Source of the DNA: Vandiemenella viatica
Taxonomy: Eukaryota > Arthropoda > Insecta > Orthoptera > Morabidae
Direction of reading: 5' to 3'
Assembly: GCA_031002005.1 (NCBI GenBank)
Contig: CM061918.1
Location: forward strand, 46,536,047 to 46,600,046
Length of the DNA: 64,000 bases
The notes beneath the pieces are model-generated. The model did no database searches, was not told where the DNA came from, and saw only the letters and a program-made list of their open reading frames with translations. Position numbers and translations under genes: made by a program. Below, piece after piece: positions 11,226 through 21,780 of the stretch (position 1 is its first letter; every line of letters begins with the position of its first letter).

Positions 11226-11426
11226 TGGCAGCTCTGGCCTCGCATTCGGGAGGACGTGGGTTCGAATCCCAGGAATCCAGATTTGGGTTTTCCATGGTTT
11301 CTCCAAATCACTCCAGGCGAATGCCGGGGTGCTTCCTTTAGAAGGTCATAGTCCCGTTCCTTGACCCTATCCTTTCTCGCCCCTAATGACCTCGACGTCG
11401 ACGAGTCTTAAAGCCGTAAGAAAAAA
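11226..11426 (+). repeat. SINE-A copy
   Basis: Head half with B-box gggttcgaatccc (about 11,261), core block around 11,290-11,335, and tail cgacgtcgacgagtcttaaa followed by a short A run. The 5' A-box part is missing. Confidence 0.85.
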
Positions 11427-11855
11427 AATTTGGGGCTTAACGGGAACGGGTTGTTAGGAGAACGTAATTATAAAAACGTATAAAACTAGTGAAACTGCAA
11501 AAGATAAGTTTACTTCATATTTTTTTAGTTTTAAGGATCTAGAAAGGTTTAAATGTGACCTTTTCTTAAGCCTATTCACGTATTAGGACAGCTTCATCAT
11601 CTTTGCTATCTATTGCCACACTTGAATTGTGTGCCGATTTTTTGAACATAGAACAAGCGGCCCAACGTTCAACTGACTCTGAGTAAAATTCACCTCAGTA
11701 TAATCAATCACAGTCATAACAATCCTCGGAATCTCTCTCATTAGTTCGTTTTGAGTTCTATTTTCAGGTCCTTCTTTTTCCATTTATCTTCAGGTACGAT
11801 ACTTTATTTTTATTGATTGTTAATTTTACTCTCTTTCTTAAATGCTTTTATTTTT
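11427..11855. other. Unassigned sequence
   Basis: AT-rich, no coding signal that I can support. Confidence 0.4.
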
Positions 11856-12287
11856 AATAAATAAATAACGCCAAAGCAATTGACTTTTTTGGATTTATTG
11901 GTCTCCCGTACGCGTTTCACTTCTTTAGCAGAAGCATCATCACCGGGTTTTTTATTTGTGGTTTAATGCATTGCTTTTTTGCTCCGTTCTCAGCATCAGT
12001 GCCTTTGTATTTTTGGTGTGAGGTGTCTTCATTATTCCGAATCACAACACTGCACTTTATAGCACTGCACTATGTGCTTTTCTTGCAAATGGTGTTGTGA
12101 TTCGGAATAATGAAGACACCTCACACCAAAAATACAAAGGCACTGATGCTGAGAACGGAGGAAAAAGAAATGCATTAAAGCACAAATAAAAAACCCGCTG
12201 ATGATGCTTCTGCTAAAGAAGTGAAACGCGTACGGGAGACCAATAAATCCAAAAAAGTCAATTGCTTTGGCGTTATTTATTTATTAA
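11856..12287. repeat. Long inverted repeat, probable Penelope-type terminal repeats head to head
   Basis: Two arms of about 196 bp (11,856-12,051 and 12,092-12,287) are near-perfect reverse complements, separated by a 40-base loop. Each arm contains a hammerhead-ribozyme-like core (see 12,194-12,236). The left arm has GTGATGA where the right has CTGATGA. Such motifs are known from the terminal repeats of Penelope-like retroelements, so I infer two terminal repeats in opposite orientation with the coding part lost. A transcript through it would fold into long double-stranded RNA. Confidence 0.8.
12194..12236 (+). ncRNA. Hammerhead ribozyme-like motif (minimal, Penelope type)
   Basis: In order: stem I strand cccg (12,194-12,197); CTGATGA (12,198-12,204); stem II cttct/agaag (12,207-12,211 with 12,217-12,221); GAAA (12,223-12,226); a self-complementary stem III strand ACGCGT (12,226-12,231); A at the expected cleavage position (12,232); stem I partner cggg (12,233-12,236). 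CUGANGA, GAAA and NUH are the invariant hammerhead core. The self-complementary stem III implies action as a dimer. One odd base (12,205) sits between CTGATGA and stem II. Activity is not shown by sequence. Confidence 0.55.
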
Positions 12288-13158
12288 TATTATTAGCAAT
12301 TGAGAAAAATGATCCACAACACCCAGCTTTTATTCTTGCTTTTTCTTCTTTGGCAAAGTTCTTTTCCTATTTTTCCTTAATATCAGTTTCTATATCCTTT
12401 TTTTTGTTTTGGAAATCTGTTAAGACAGCGGTCCTCCCTCTCTTCAGATTCATCCTTTTTGTGCTTTCTTTAGCTTTTGGAATAGTCATAAGAATTTTAG
12501 GTGAAACGTAAAATGAAACGGCCCTCTTATCAGTTGTCCCAAGGGCGGGACGGAATGGAGTACCTCCCCATTCTGCCTTACCCGTTCCGCCCCAGAGACA
12601 TGACGGAAGTAAGATTACACGAGAAAGATAAGTTAACAAAAATTTAACTGCATGAAACTAAAGACGATTAAATGTACTTCAAGCATATATTAAGTATATT
12701 TCTACCGTAATGAAGTATGTACAGTTTATATTGATTATAAAAATATGGGAAGTAACAATACAGTGCAGGAAAATCACCCAACGAAAACTTCACACACGAC
12801 CACTCGAGAAAAACTAGGCTAACATGGCTGCCTCAGTTGAGTCGCTAGAGGTTGGTCTAGTTCTACTTATTTTCGCTCGCTGAAAATACCTCCTTGACAT
12901 CGAAAAACGTCGAATTCCATTTCGCCCCGGTACCCCGATGTACCCTGGGTCCCCCTACAACTGTTGAGACGCACTTGTAATAATCGTATGTAATTATTAT
13001 TATTCCATTATATGTGAATGGATCTTACCGGATCAGTTAATGCCTTGATTCTCATCATGGTTTGTATTTGACAATTTTCCAGTGTTTCCACTGGGTACTT
13101 AGCATCAGGGATTGTCAGTTACCGGAGCAATGGCGGAGTTAAGTGTCTGCGATTCGTG
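12288..13158. other. Unassigned sequence
   Basis: Short open frames only (96 codons plus, 90 codons minus), overlapping and without family motifs. No repeat recognised. Confidence 0.35.
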
Positions 13159-13161
13159 TAA

Positions 13162-13602
13162 GGGGGGGAGGGACCATTAATTACGTGAGGTGTTTCTCCG
13201 GAATTCCGGACCCCCTCCCCCCTCTGTTGTGATTTGGTAGGACCTTTTCCCCACACCCCTAAGATAACGTGAGATTTAGATGGGGCACCCTCGCCACTGC
13301 TCATCGACCTCGTAGTTTTTGAACCATTTTTTTTAGCTCTCCTGTTTCCGAAGACGGTTATACCCCCCTCCCGCTTAAAGTCGGTGTCCGCGTCGATTAT
13401 AGTACCCCCCTAAAGTCGTTTTTAGACCTTTTTCTTAGCTCTGGAGTCCTTCACGAATTTCTAAACCTCACATGAGATTTCCGTCTACCCCCTCCCCCTT
13501 ACTGAGATTTGGTGAGATTTCGCCGGACCCTCCCCCCTCCCCCCTCCCCTCCTGCCCCCTCCTCCCTCCCTATTTTACTTCACGTAATTAACGGACGCCC
13601 CC
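13162..13602 (-). mobile_element. G-run MITE, copy 2
   Basis: The C-rich strand is read here, so the element lies on the minus strand. Ends carry accattaattacgtgaggtg (left) and cacgtaattaacggacgccc (right). Flanked by TAA (13,159-13,161 and 13,603-13,605). The body has long C runs and repeated gtgagattt phrases. It is the longest copy in the window. Confidence 0.82.
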
Positions 13603-13717
13603 TAAGGGGACTTAAGGTTAAATAGGAGTGGGGGGGATTCGGTGAAATCGCACCCGGGGGAGGGGGGGTTAGTCGACAGAAATCTCACATCACATCATCT
13701 TTTTAATACCTTGACGA

Positions 13718-13917
13718 ACGTGGTTTCGAACGTTAGGGGGGAGGGGGTTAATCGCACTTGAAGACGGATCTCCAAAAGTTACGAGGTCGTCATCAAGATC
13801 CGACAACTAAAGTAAAAAAACAAGTATCTATACCACGCAGCGAGAGCCTGATTACATTCCTGAAGTGTTATTTAGGGAGCAGTTAGCGCGTCGTGTAGTT
13901 GTCCGAGCAAGGTGACA
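13718..13917 (+). repeat. Tandem duplication, unit 1 (parts X and Y)
   Basis: Part X (13,718-13,805) is repeated at 13,919-14,006 and part Y (13,820-13,917) at 15,043-15,141, both in the same orientation. Unit 1 keeps X and Y together, while unit 2 is split by about 1 kb of other sequence. No coding frame. The origin of X and Y is unknown. Confidence 0.88.
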
Positions 13918-13918
13918 C

Positions 13919-14006
13919 ACGTGGTTTCGAACGTTAGGGGGGAACGGGTTAATCGCCCTTGAAGACGGGTCTCCAAAAGTTACGAGGTCGTCATCAAGAT
14001 CCGACA
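13919..14006 (+). repeat. Tandem duplication, unit 2, part X
   Basis: Near-identical to 13,718-13,805 with a few substitutions. Its partner part Y has been pushed to 15,043-15,141 by the repeat at 14,007-15,040. Confidence 0.88.
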
Positions 14007-15040
14007 CCATAAAATAATTGTTTAAAAAAACATAAAAACCGCCTTAAAAAAAAAAAGCACTAAAAATTTTAAAAGAACTTAATACCTTGCTTAGGATAAA
14101 GTAAATCTAAATGGACAATATTTTAGATTACTGTGATTGAAATTTTTACATTAATTAGTTATTTTTGGAGTGTTTGACAGTGTTTTTCTCTTTATTTTTG
14201 ACTAAACATGTCCAAAGTTTCATCGAAATCGGATAAAAAGTGTGGTTATGTATAAAAATTAAGCGGTTTAATGGGGAGAGGGGGTGGTTTTTAGATCTTT
14301 TGGTCGGACAGCTTTTTCGTGAAAAAATACATATCTGTATAAGCACCAACTTTCATGGTAATCGGTCAAATGGTGTCGAATGTAGCTTTTTATGAAGACC
14401 ATTAACAATAATTAAAGGGGTGGAAGGAGGGAGGGGATTGAGCTTTGGAAGACCAAATGTTGACAGGATTTTTCTCTTTGTTTTAAAGTATACATGGGCA
14501 AAGTTCAATAAAAATGAGATAAGGTATGTAGGTTTCTATAAAATTAAGGGGTGTAAAGGGGAGAGGGGTGATTTTTATTTTTATTTTTTTTATCAGGAAC
14601 CTTCTCAATGAAAAACTACATGTAATTGCCAACTTTAATGGAGATCAGTTAAATGGTGTCGACTGTAGCTTTGAATAAAGAAAATTGGCAAAAATTAAGG
14701 GGGTGGATAGGAGGAGAGGGGTTCAGTTTTTTAAAACCAGAAGTTGACAGTATTTTTCTCTTTATTTTTGGCTATATATGGCCAAAGTTTCATCGAGATC
14801 GAAAAAAAATGTGGATTTGTATAAAAATTAATGGGTGGCAGGGGGTAGAAGGGGTGGTTTCCCAATGAAATTCATATGGGACCACTTTGAAGGTATACCC
14901 TAGCCACTAAAAAAATTTCATTTAAATCGGTTCAAAATTGGTGAAGATATCGCTGAACATACATACAAAAAAAAAAAAAAAAAAGAATACAGACGAATTG
15001 AGAACCTTCTCCTTTTTTTGAAGTAGGTTAAAAAGTAAAA
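14007..15040 (+). mobile_element. Repeat family Z inserted in the tandem duplication
   Basis: It contains three internal units about 285 bp apart (each with a phrase like gacagt.tttttctcttt at about 14,176, 14,462 and 14,746). Each has a G-rich patch and a segment resembling tttcatcgaaatcggataaa. It ends with gatatcgctgaacatacata, an A run and gaattgagaaccttctcctt. The 7-bp sequence TAAAATA occurs just before it and again near 15,036, a possible target duplication. No coding frame of note. Similar units lie at 27,485-27,930, 32,865-33,075 (minus) and 63,823-64,000 (minus). I cannot name the family. Confidence 0.7.
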
Positions 15041-15042
15041 TA

Positions 15043-15141
15043 ACAAGTATCTATACCACGCGGCGAGAGCCTGATTACATTCCTGAAGTGTTATTTAGGG
15101 AGCAGTTAGCGCGTCGTGTAGTTGTCCGAGCAAGGTGACAC
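15043..15141 (+). repeat. Tandem duplication, unit 2, part Y
   Basis: Matches 13,820-13,917 almost base for base. Together with 13,919-14,006 it makes the second unit, now interrupted. Confidence 0.88.
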
Positions 15142-15674
15142 AACTTGTCCCAAAATGGGTTTACGTTCGAAATCTGTAGCTGGGGAGGAAAAAAAGGAAC
15201 TTAGCAATAACTCAACTACGGCTACGTTTGGTAACATCTTTGGAAACATTGCAGATGATGTAAAAACCTGAGATAAACATATACATGTAGTACAAGGTTG
15301 AACTTTAAGGTTATAGAAAAATTCTACATTTTTCAGAAGAACCATGATAGTGGAAAATAACAGATTATCAGATCTAAAATAGTGGTAGTTGCCTTCTTGA
15401 GCAAGTGGAGGGTGGAACAGTGATAGAATTGGCCTTATACTGTGATTACACCATGAATGTTGCACTAGTGACCAAAAATTTTCACCAACTGCCTAATACT
15501 TTGCCTCGAACTCGCTTCTCTGATGTATAGTGGGTGGAAAATGTCGCCAATTATCAGCTGGGCATTTTCGTGACTTTCAGGTTGTCACTGCATGGGCACT
15601 GCATGACGCCTGCATGCTTGCACCGGAGTTCTTAGAGGAAACTGCAGTGTGGCCTGTCCTTGGAGCGAGGAGCG
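15142..15674. other. Unassigned sequence
   Basis: A 119-codon minus frame (15,106-15,465) overlaps the duplicated part Y and has no family resemblance. Nothing else recognised. Confidence 0.35.
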
Positions 15675-15677
15675 TTA

Positions 15678-15923
15678 TGGTGGATTTCCACGGGCCGTGG
15701 TTTTATAGGCCGCGCCATGCAGCCGAATTGTACGGATGAGCGCGCGCCACAGGCTAGCCCTCGCAGCCACCTCCCCACCACGTTGCCTAGTGTCGTTTGA
15801 GCTATCCGGGCGTTTGATGTTTACCGACTGGGCGACGGATAGGGGCACGCAAACCCTGCCAGTAGAGGCGTTGATAGATGGACCTACGCGGCCGGGAAAT
15901 GCACGAGCCGTGGAAAACCACCC
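15678..15923 (+). mobile_element. Harbinger-type MITE H1
   Basis: The ends are inverted (tggtggatttccacgg on the left, ccgtggaaaaccaccc on the right) and flanked by TTA (15,675-15,677 and 15,924-15,926). 246 bp, GC-rich, non-coding. Its interior (about 15,735-15,800) is shared with MITE H2 at 55,662-56,005, although their ends differ. Confidence 0.8.
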
Positions 15924-15926
15924 TTA

Positions 15927-16310
15927 GGGGATATCCATTAATTACGTGAGTTGAAATAGGGGGGGGGGGGGTCCGGCGAAATCTACCAGATCTCACCAAG
16001 AGGGAGGGGGGGATCTACGGAAATCTCACGTGAGATTTTGCGAAAAAATTTTGGACAGTAGAGCTAAAAAAAAAAAAATCTACAATTTGTGCCAAAGTCG
16101 TTTTTAGGCGTCAAAAAGTGAGGCTGTCACCTTAAAAAAAAAAAGCTCTACAAAAGTTTCCAGGGCGAGTTCTAGGGGGGGGGGAGGTTTCTCACGGACC
16201 AGATCTCACCACAGGGGGGGGGGGTTCTGCCAGATCTCATGAAATCTCACCAGGGGGGAGGGGGAGTTCAGAAATCCGGAAAAACACCTCACGTAATTTG
16301 TGGATGCCCC
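15927..16310 (+). mobile_element. G-run MITE, copy 3
   Basis: Begins ggggatatccattaattacg and ends with the inverse (cacctcacgtaatttgtgg, then atgcccc). TTA flanks it on both sides (15,924-15,926 and 16,311-16,313). The left TTA is also the right duplication of MITE H1. Several G runs of 8-14 on the plus strand. Confidence 0.82.
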
Positions 16311-16313
16311 TTA

Positions 16314-17539
16314 GCTTGCTACGTCTGGCCTGGTTCAGGAAAGGAAACTGCCTTTCTTAACGCTAACCGTTTCCAAGAAATAAAGATTAACGACGAATGA
16401 ACGTCTATCTAGGTGATGTATTCAGCGAACTGAGGAAGAGTTTACTAAGTGCTGTATCTAAAACAACGACTCATAAAGACAGGGGAAGGTTAATGCCAGT
16501 GTAAGATACTGTGGACAAATGAAGCCGATTTTTTTTTTTTTTTTTTTTTTTTGCGAGCTAATCCGAGAGAATTTTTCTGCCGTAGCGTCAGGAAGTTTAG
16601 AAAAATACTTAAAGGATTTCTTGTTTGAATTTGCTGCGACTCTTCGGAATATTTCTAAAGTAATAGAACGGCTTGCTGAAAGTGGCAATAAATGGCAAAT
16701 AAAAGATATTTAAGTGCTTTTTATATTTAAAGCGTGGGTATCTCGCAACATTCGTCCGTGTACAATTTCTGAAACATCAGAGACACCAGAGAGTTACGAT
16801 TAAAGAGTCTGAGATGAAAGAGGAGTTAGCTTGAGAACATTTTTTGGTTGAAGTGAGTATTCTGAAGAGCTGCGCAACAAAGCTATGTCTCAGTCCTCGT
16901 TTTGCATACTATCATTCATGTGAATTTTGCTATATGGAAATACCTGTGCGGTTACCTGGTAGAACGACACAGTAAGTCTCGATGGAATAAATCCGCTGCA
17001 CAGTGAGATATATTGTCTCTGTTTTTTGTTTTACTTTTCAGTTCCACCAAAAGCAGAAATCGACATCAAAGATCGTATACGGGTGACGAATCCCTAAAAA
17101 CCGGACGAAAAAAATATCACAAAGCAAGCAGTGGTGTAATTTGCGAAGGAGAGAGACGGAAAAAGCGCACTGCAAACACGAAGTAGATAGGCGGAGGTAG
17201 ATAAAGGGGGTGGGAGACAGGTGAAGAGATCCACAGAGCGGCGTTAACGTCACGTCAGCCTCCAGTGCTGCCAACCTCGCAGCAGACAGGAGATCGTTCG
17301 ATAACATTTTTGTTTTCCTGTGTTGGCACTCCAGGCGCTATCTTGCGGTTTAGACAACAGACTACTGCAATGCACAGAACCTGTTTTAAAAGTCCTTCAC
17401 AATACTTGCAATCCCTACGTGTGAAACCAAAATATAGTAGAAACGGGTTAAAGTTTGATGCCTTACATACTTCAACCCAACATTCCTAGAGCAACAAATG
17501 TCTAGGTCAGACCTTACGGATCATTTGTGCAGTTATACA
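16314..17539. other. Unassigned sequence with a poly-T run
   Basis: A T run of about 22 lies at 16,530-16,551. Two overlapping opposite frames of 64-76 codons sit around it and look like chance. A minus frame at 17,038-17,307 (89 codons) is not recognised. Confidence 0.35.
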
Positions 17540-17760
17540 TATTGACCTAGTGCGTAATGGTTAATGCGTATGACTGAAGATCGAAGAACCTAGGTTTGAA
17601 TCCCAGTCTCGGCGAGAATTTACATAATCTGACCTTCACGTCTGGCAAATTTTAATGTGAACTACGGCAGACACATTCCGTGGTTTGGATTCCAGCTTAA
17701 ACTGTTGGTTCCCTGTAGGACTAACAAAGTTGGTTGTAATACGAATGTGTACACATCCAA
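17540..17760 (+). repeat. SINE-B copy
   Basis: tRNA-like head with an A-box-like gcgtaatggttaatgcg and B-box ggtttgaatccca (about 17,593), then a body with attccgtggtttggattcca (about 17,677). That body phrase is the diagnostic core of this SINE family and recurs at 30,590, 33,208 and 33,833. Confidence 0.75.
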
Positions 17761-17929
17761 AGCAAATTTAAACCAATACTAAGGCTTAACGTGGTCCTAA
17801 TTGGCCCATACGAACAATATATACGCATGTTAAAAATAAGGAAATTCCAAGGATCATAAGCAGTCAAAAAGATTTCATTTTATTGAAAAGATAAAAACGT
17901 AATATTATTGATAAAGTATCTACCTGACT

Positions 17930-18722
17930 ACTATTTACTACTACTATTACTATTACTCCGCGATTCACTAAAAGTGTTTGGCGGAGGGTGCATTGCACCT
18001 ATCAGGAAAGGTAATGGTTTGGAAGGAATGTACGGGATATGGCAGGTGGCGTCCATGGGCTCTTGTGAGGAACCATCCCAGCATTCGCCTGGAGCGATCT
18101 AGGGAAACCATGGAAAACCCAGATCAGGATGGCCGGAGTGCTTTATCGGAAGCTACTCCTGTCCGATTTTGTGTTTACTCGCCCGGTAAATACTTTCTAT
18201 TCCACTCGCTAATCGCTCGTGGAAAAAATGAGTAGAGAAATGAATCGGTTCTGGCCTTGATTTCTCTTATCTTATTTTCGCGGTCATTCCGAGATATGAA
18301 TGTTGCTGGTAACAATATTTGTTTTGCTGTCATTCCGAAATACGTCAGTCGAGAATTTTTCAGTTAGCTTCCGTCGAAAGCAACGCCTTCGGTGCTCCAG
18401 GTCTTCCCAAACTAACTCCTTCAACATGGCACTTACGCTTTCCCTACAACTATATATACCTGTCACGAATCGGGCGGCTCTTCTTTGGGCCACCTCTAAT
18501 GCCTCCATTAATCCCTTTTGATGGGGACCCCATACAGAGCAACAATATTCTAACTGAGGCCTCACTAGTGACTTGTACGCAATCGATTTAACTTCCGGAG
18601 TGCATTGTTTTAAATTAATACCTAGAAATAGAAGCATACGATTGGCTTTCCCATTTACATTCTCGATATGCTCATTCCACTACAAATTATTACGAATTAT
18701 TATCCCTAGGTATTTAGCGTGT
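17930..18722 (-). mobile_element. LINE-1 family (CR1-like) copy
   Basis: On the minus strand this matches 10,254-11,035 closely, ending in a triplet-rich tail (about 17,930-17,962). It includes the 3' untranslated core shared with SINE-A (about 18,070-18,135). The 5' end is truncated near 18,722, inside the KYLGV motif region. Confidence 0.88.
18284..18637 (-). pseudogene. LINE-1 reverse transcriptase C-terminal fragment
   Basis: The 117-codon frame includes VKSIAYKSLVRPQLEYCC, VAQRRAARFVTGI and ESVSAMLKELVWEDLEHRRR, the post-polymerase region of CR1/L2-type reverse transcriptases. It is better preserved than the plus-strand copy near 10.4 kb. The catalytic FADD block is not part of this truncated copy, so it has no enzymatic potential. 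Confidence 0.88.
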
Positions 18723-19257
18723 AGCATGCAGGATTCCCGACGATAAATTGCTCAACTATTCCAGGAAGTGTATTAACAGAATTATATGTATAAATAATCC
18801 TGCCAAAAACAACTTTTATATATCCAGTATCAGAATTCAGCATGATATATTTCAATACGGTGTGTTTTTATTTTAGATTGCAAACGTTAAAATGTTATTA
18901 ACAGCACGTCTGTTATCGACAGGAATTAATTAATCCAGTCATTATATCATTTGTTTCCAGATTTATTTATTTATAAATTAATTGATGGGTTTATACAATT
19001 ATTCATTCAAATGAAATTAAACCTTACCTCTTAAAACTTAATGATGTAGCACAAAGGCAAAATAGTTATCAATGAGCGGTAATTCTCTTTCGTAACTCTT
19101 CAGTTAGTCAAAATAAATTTCCAAACTCAGTTTTTCACTTCTCCTGTCTAGAAAAGTTTTATATACGTGGATGGCAATAGTAACATGCCGAGATTAATTA
19201 ATTTGGGATTCATTGTATCTGGACGACACTCATAAGAATCACGTATTTGGTCTATAT
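18723..19257. other. Unassigned AT-rich sequence
   Basis: Nothing recognised between two LINE-1 copies of the same orientation. Confidence 0.4.
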
Positions 19258-19938
19258 GTATTACTATTATGCTACTACGTATTGTTACTCACGTGATTCA
19301 CTAAAAGTGGGTGGCGGAGGGTGCATTGCACCCAACTTAATGTGTAATCGTTTGTGCGAAGGAAGGGATTTGTGTGATATGACAGGAGGCTCCCATGGTC
19401 TATTTTGAGTAACCATCTCGGCATTCGCATGGGGCTATCTGGGATGATCCATGGAAAACCAAGATCAGACTGGCCGGAGTAGTTTTTCGAGACCTACTCC
19501 TGTCGGATTCTAAGTTTCCTGACTCGATAAATCATTCCCATCCCCTAATCGATCGTGGAAAAAATGAGTATAGAAATGAATTTGTTCTGACTATGAGTTC
19601 TCTTATCTTATTTTCTCGCCCATTCCTGGATATGAATGTTGCTGGTAGTAATATGACTTTGCTATCATCCTGAAATAGGTAAGTTGTGAATTTTTTATTC
19701 AGCTTCTGCAGAGAGTAACGCCTTCGGTGTTCCAGATCTTCCCAAACTAACTTCTCCGACATCGTACTTGCGCTTTACCTGTCACGAATCGGGCGCCACT
19801 TCTTTGGACCTTCTCCAATGCCTACATTAACCCCTTTTAATGGGGACCCCATACAGAACAATATTTTAAGTGAGGATACAACTGAGCTTAGTATGCAGTC
19901 GATTTAACTTCCGATAACACTGTTTTAAATTATAACAA
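19258..19938 (-). mobile_element. LINE-1 family (CR1-like) copy, decayed
   Basis: A third copy, minus strand. The 3' tail is near 19,258-19,295, the 3' untranslated core around 19,425-19,465, and a broken coding end with LVWEDLEHRRR at about 19,710-19,755. More diverged than the neighbour at 17,930-18,722, so probably an older insertion and not a duplicate of it. Confidence 0.83.
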
Positions 19939-20530
19939 AATAAAGTTTTAAATGAAATGGTAAGCACATATGCACTAAATGTACTATCGGATGATATCAC
20001 TAAACTAAAAATTGTGTCAGCTAATTAAGGAAAAATGTTAACACTACATCTGACACGACAGGTATAATACAGCGTAAACCTTAGAATAATTAGAAAAAAA
20101 TTCTTTTCGACTAGCAGAAAAAAAAAATCTAAAATTTTATGTTAGAAGTTTCGTTTTTGTAGCTAATTTTTTAATTTTTTTTCTCTTCAACTATCAAAAA
20201 GTTTGTGTTTCCTTTTCTGTTTATTTTTATCTAATGTATTTTAGAATAATTAATCAATCAACTGATAAGATGATAATATAGTTCACTGAAAATTAGGCTA
20301 TTAAATTCGTAGAGCATATATCCCGCTTAAATATTGTTTTATCACAGGAATGTAATATAGTAAAACTAAGAAATTAACTAACCTAATGTTCATAAACCTA
20401 CGTGAAAATTAGTCATTTTAATAGGAAGAGGGAATATTGTATGTAAATGCGATCAAAGCATTGTAACGGGACTGCTGTGTCAGACTCATACAATCTTTAA
20501 ATAGAAATAATAATTAATATTTAATAGATG
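19939..20530. other. Unassigned AT-rich sequence
   Basis: No gene or repeat recognised. Confidence 0.4.
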
Positions 20531-21382
20531 GTTGGACTATTTTGTTTGAGAGTGAGCAGAGCGGAACGGTATTTTTGGCTTTAAGCCTGGAGGGAGCCAC
20601 CTGTAACTATGGGACGCGACCCTTTCCATACCTGAGCTGAGTGACAACGTCTTTCACAATAGCGAGGGAAGGCCCGCTTATCTCCAGCAGGTGTCGCCTA
20701 ACTGACCCTTCTCCGGTCAAGTGAATAATTTGGCTGGACGATCTATTGTGCCGTGAGATGAGAGATCCCCGCAGGCTAACGGAAAGTTTTGGTGGCCGAA
20801 GCTAAAACTCGGAGCAGGTCAGACATTTCTAGAGTGAAGAGTTATGGCTGCTCCAAGTGTGAATCACGTGACTGTGAACTCCCAATCAACGTGGCTGTTA
20901 CAAAATAGTAACTAGCTGTTTGGTATGTTCTGGGTCCACATATCTTACGAATCCACGGATTGGATTTCGACTAAGCTGGAGTGGATTCGATAGGACTTCG
21001 GGAAAGAGGAACGATTTCCCGAGGTCTTGCGGGTGGTGACTTGCGAAAAGGGAAGTCACGCCATAGCCTGGTCTTCGATTACGGCAAAAGTTATAACAGT
21101 ACAGTTTGAGCCACCTCTGGCTTGCGGTACCTGTTGCTGTTGTCTGAAGCAAGCGACACAACGTCGCTGCTGTATAAACGGTAAAGACATTCAGCCATTT
21201 AAAGGAACTCGGTGTTGCGCGTTACTGGACCCGTGAACACCTCTGAGCAGAGTATCACTCTCCGACAATGTTTCTGAGCGTGTTAATAGCCGTGAGCAAC
21301 CTGGTTCGATACGGAAAGACTATAATAAATTCCTATCAATCAGAAAATAGTATTTCATTTAAGTCCAAGACTTAATGGCGCC
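20531..21382 (+). other. GC-richer block, possibly LTR-like
   Basis: The block is clearly less AT-rich than its flanks. It ends with an AATAAA (about 21,325) and, further on, atggcgccc (about 21,374-21,382), which resembles a retroviral-type primer binding site (TGGCGCC). No paired LTR, no gag or pol reading frame and no clean TG...CA ends were found, so this is a guess at a solo or truncated LTR element. Confidence 0.25.
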
Positions 21383-21780
21383 CTATTTGAATTAAGATAC
21401 AGAAATTTATTTCTATAACCTTGTATTTGTTAACAGCTTATAAACTATTACAGGAATTTTGATGTTAGCTTCCTATATATAATTTTTTATATTAGCTAAA
21501 TTTTATTTTGACATAGTGCTTAAATTTCACATCAGTATGTCACTGTTGTTTGTTTATAGTTAACGTCTTATGCCTCATATGTAAGAATCGGTGTTAATTT
21601 TGTATGAGCCCTTGATTTCTATGTATTAAATTAATTGTAAAATACACCGAAGTCTGTAGGCCTTCAATGTTGAACTTGAGTAAATCTGCCAGGTAATGAC
21701 TTTATTAGTGATTCAAGATAGCACATCACTTTGCACCTTATATTTGATAAAATGAAATTACTAAAAATATTAAATTGATA
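21383..21780. other. Unassigned AT-rich sequence
   Basis: No feature recognised. Confidence 0.4.

Noticed and set aside
13162..14006. CRISPR-like repeats
   Set aside because: Repeats are MITE ends and a single tandem duplication in a eukaryotic repeat cluster; no regular repeat-spacer pattern.
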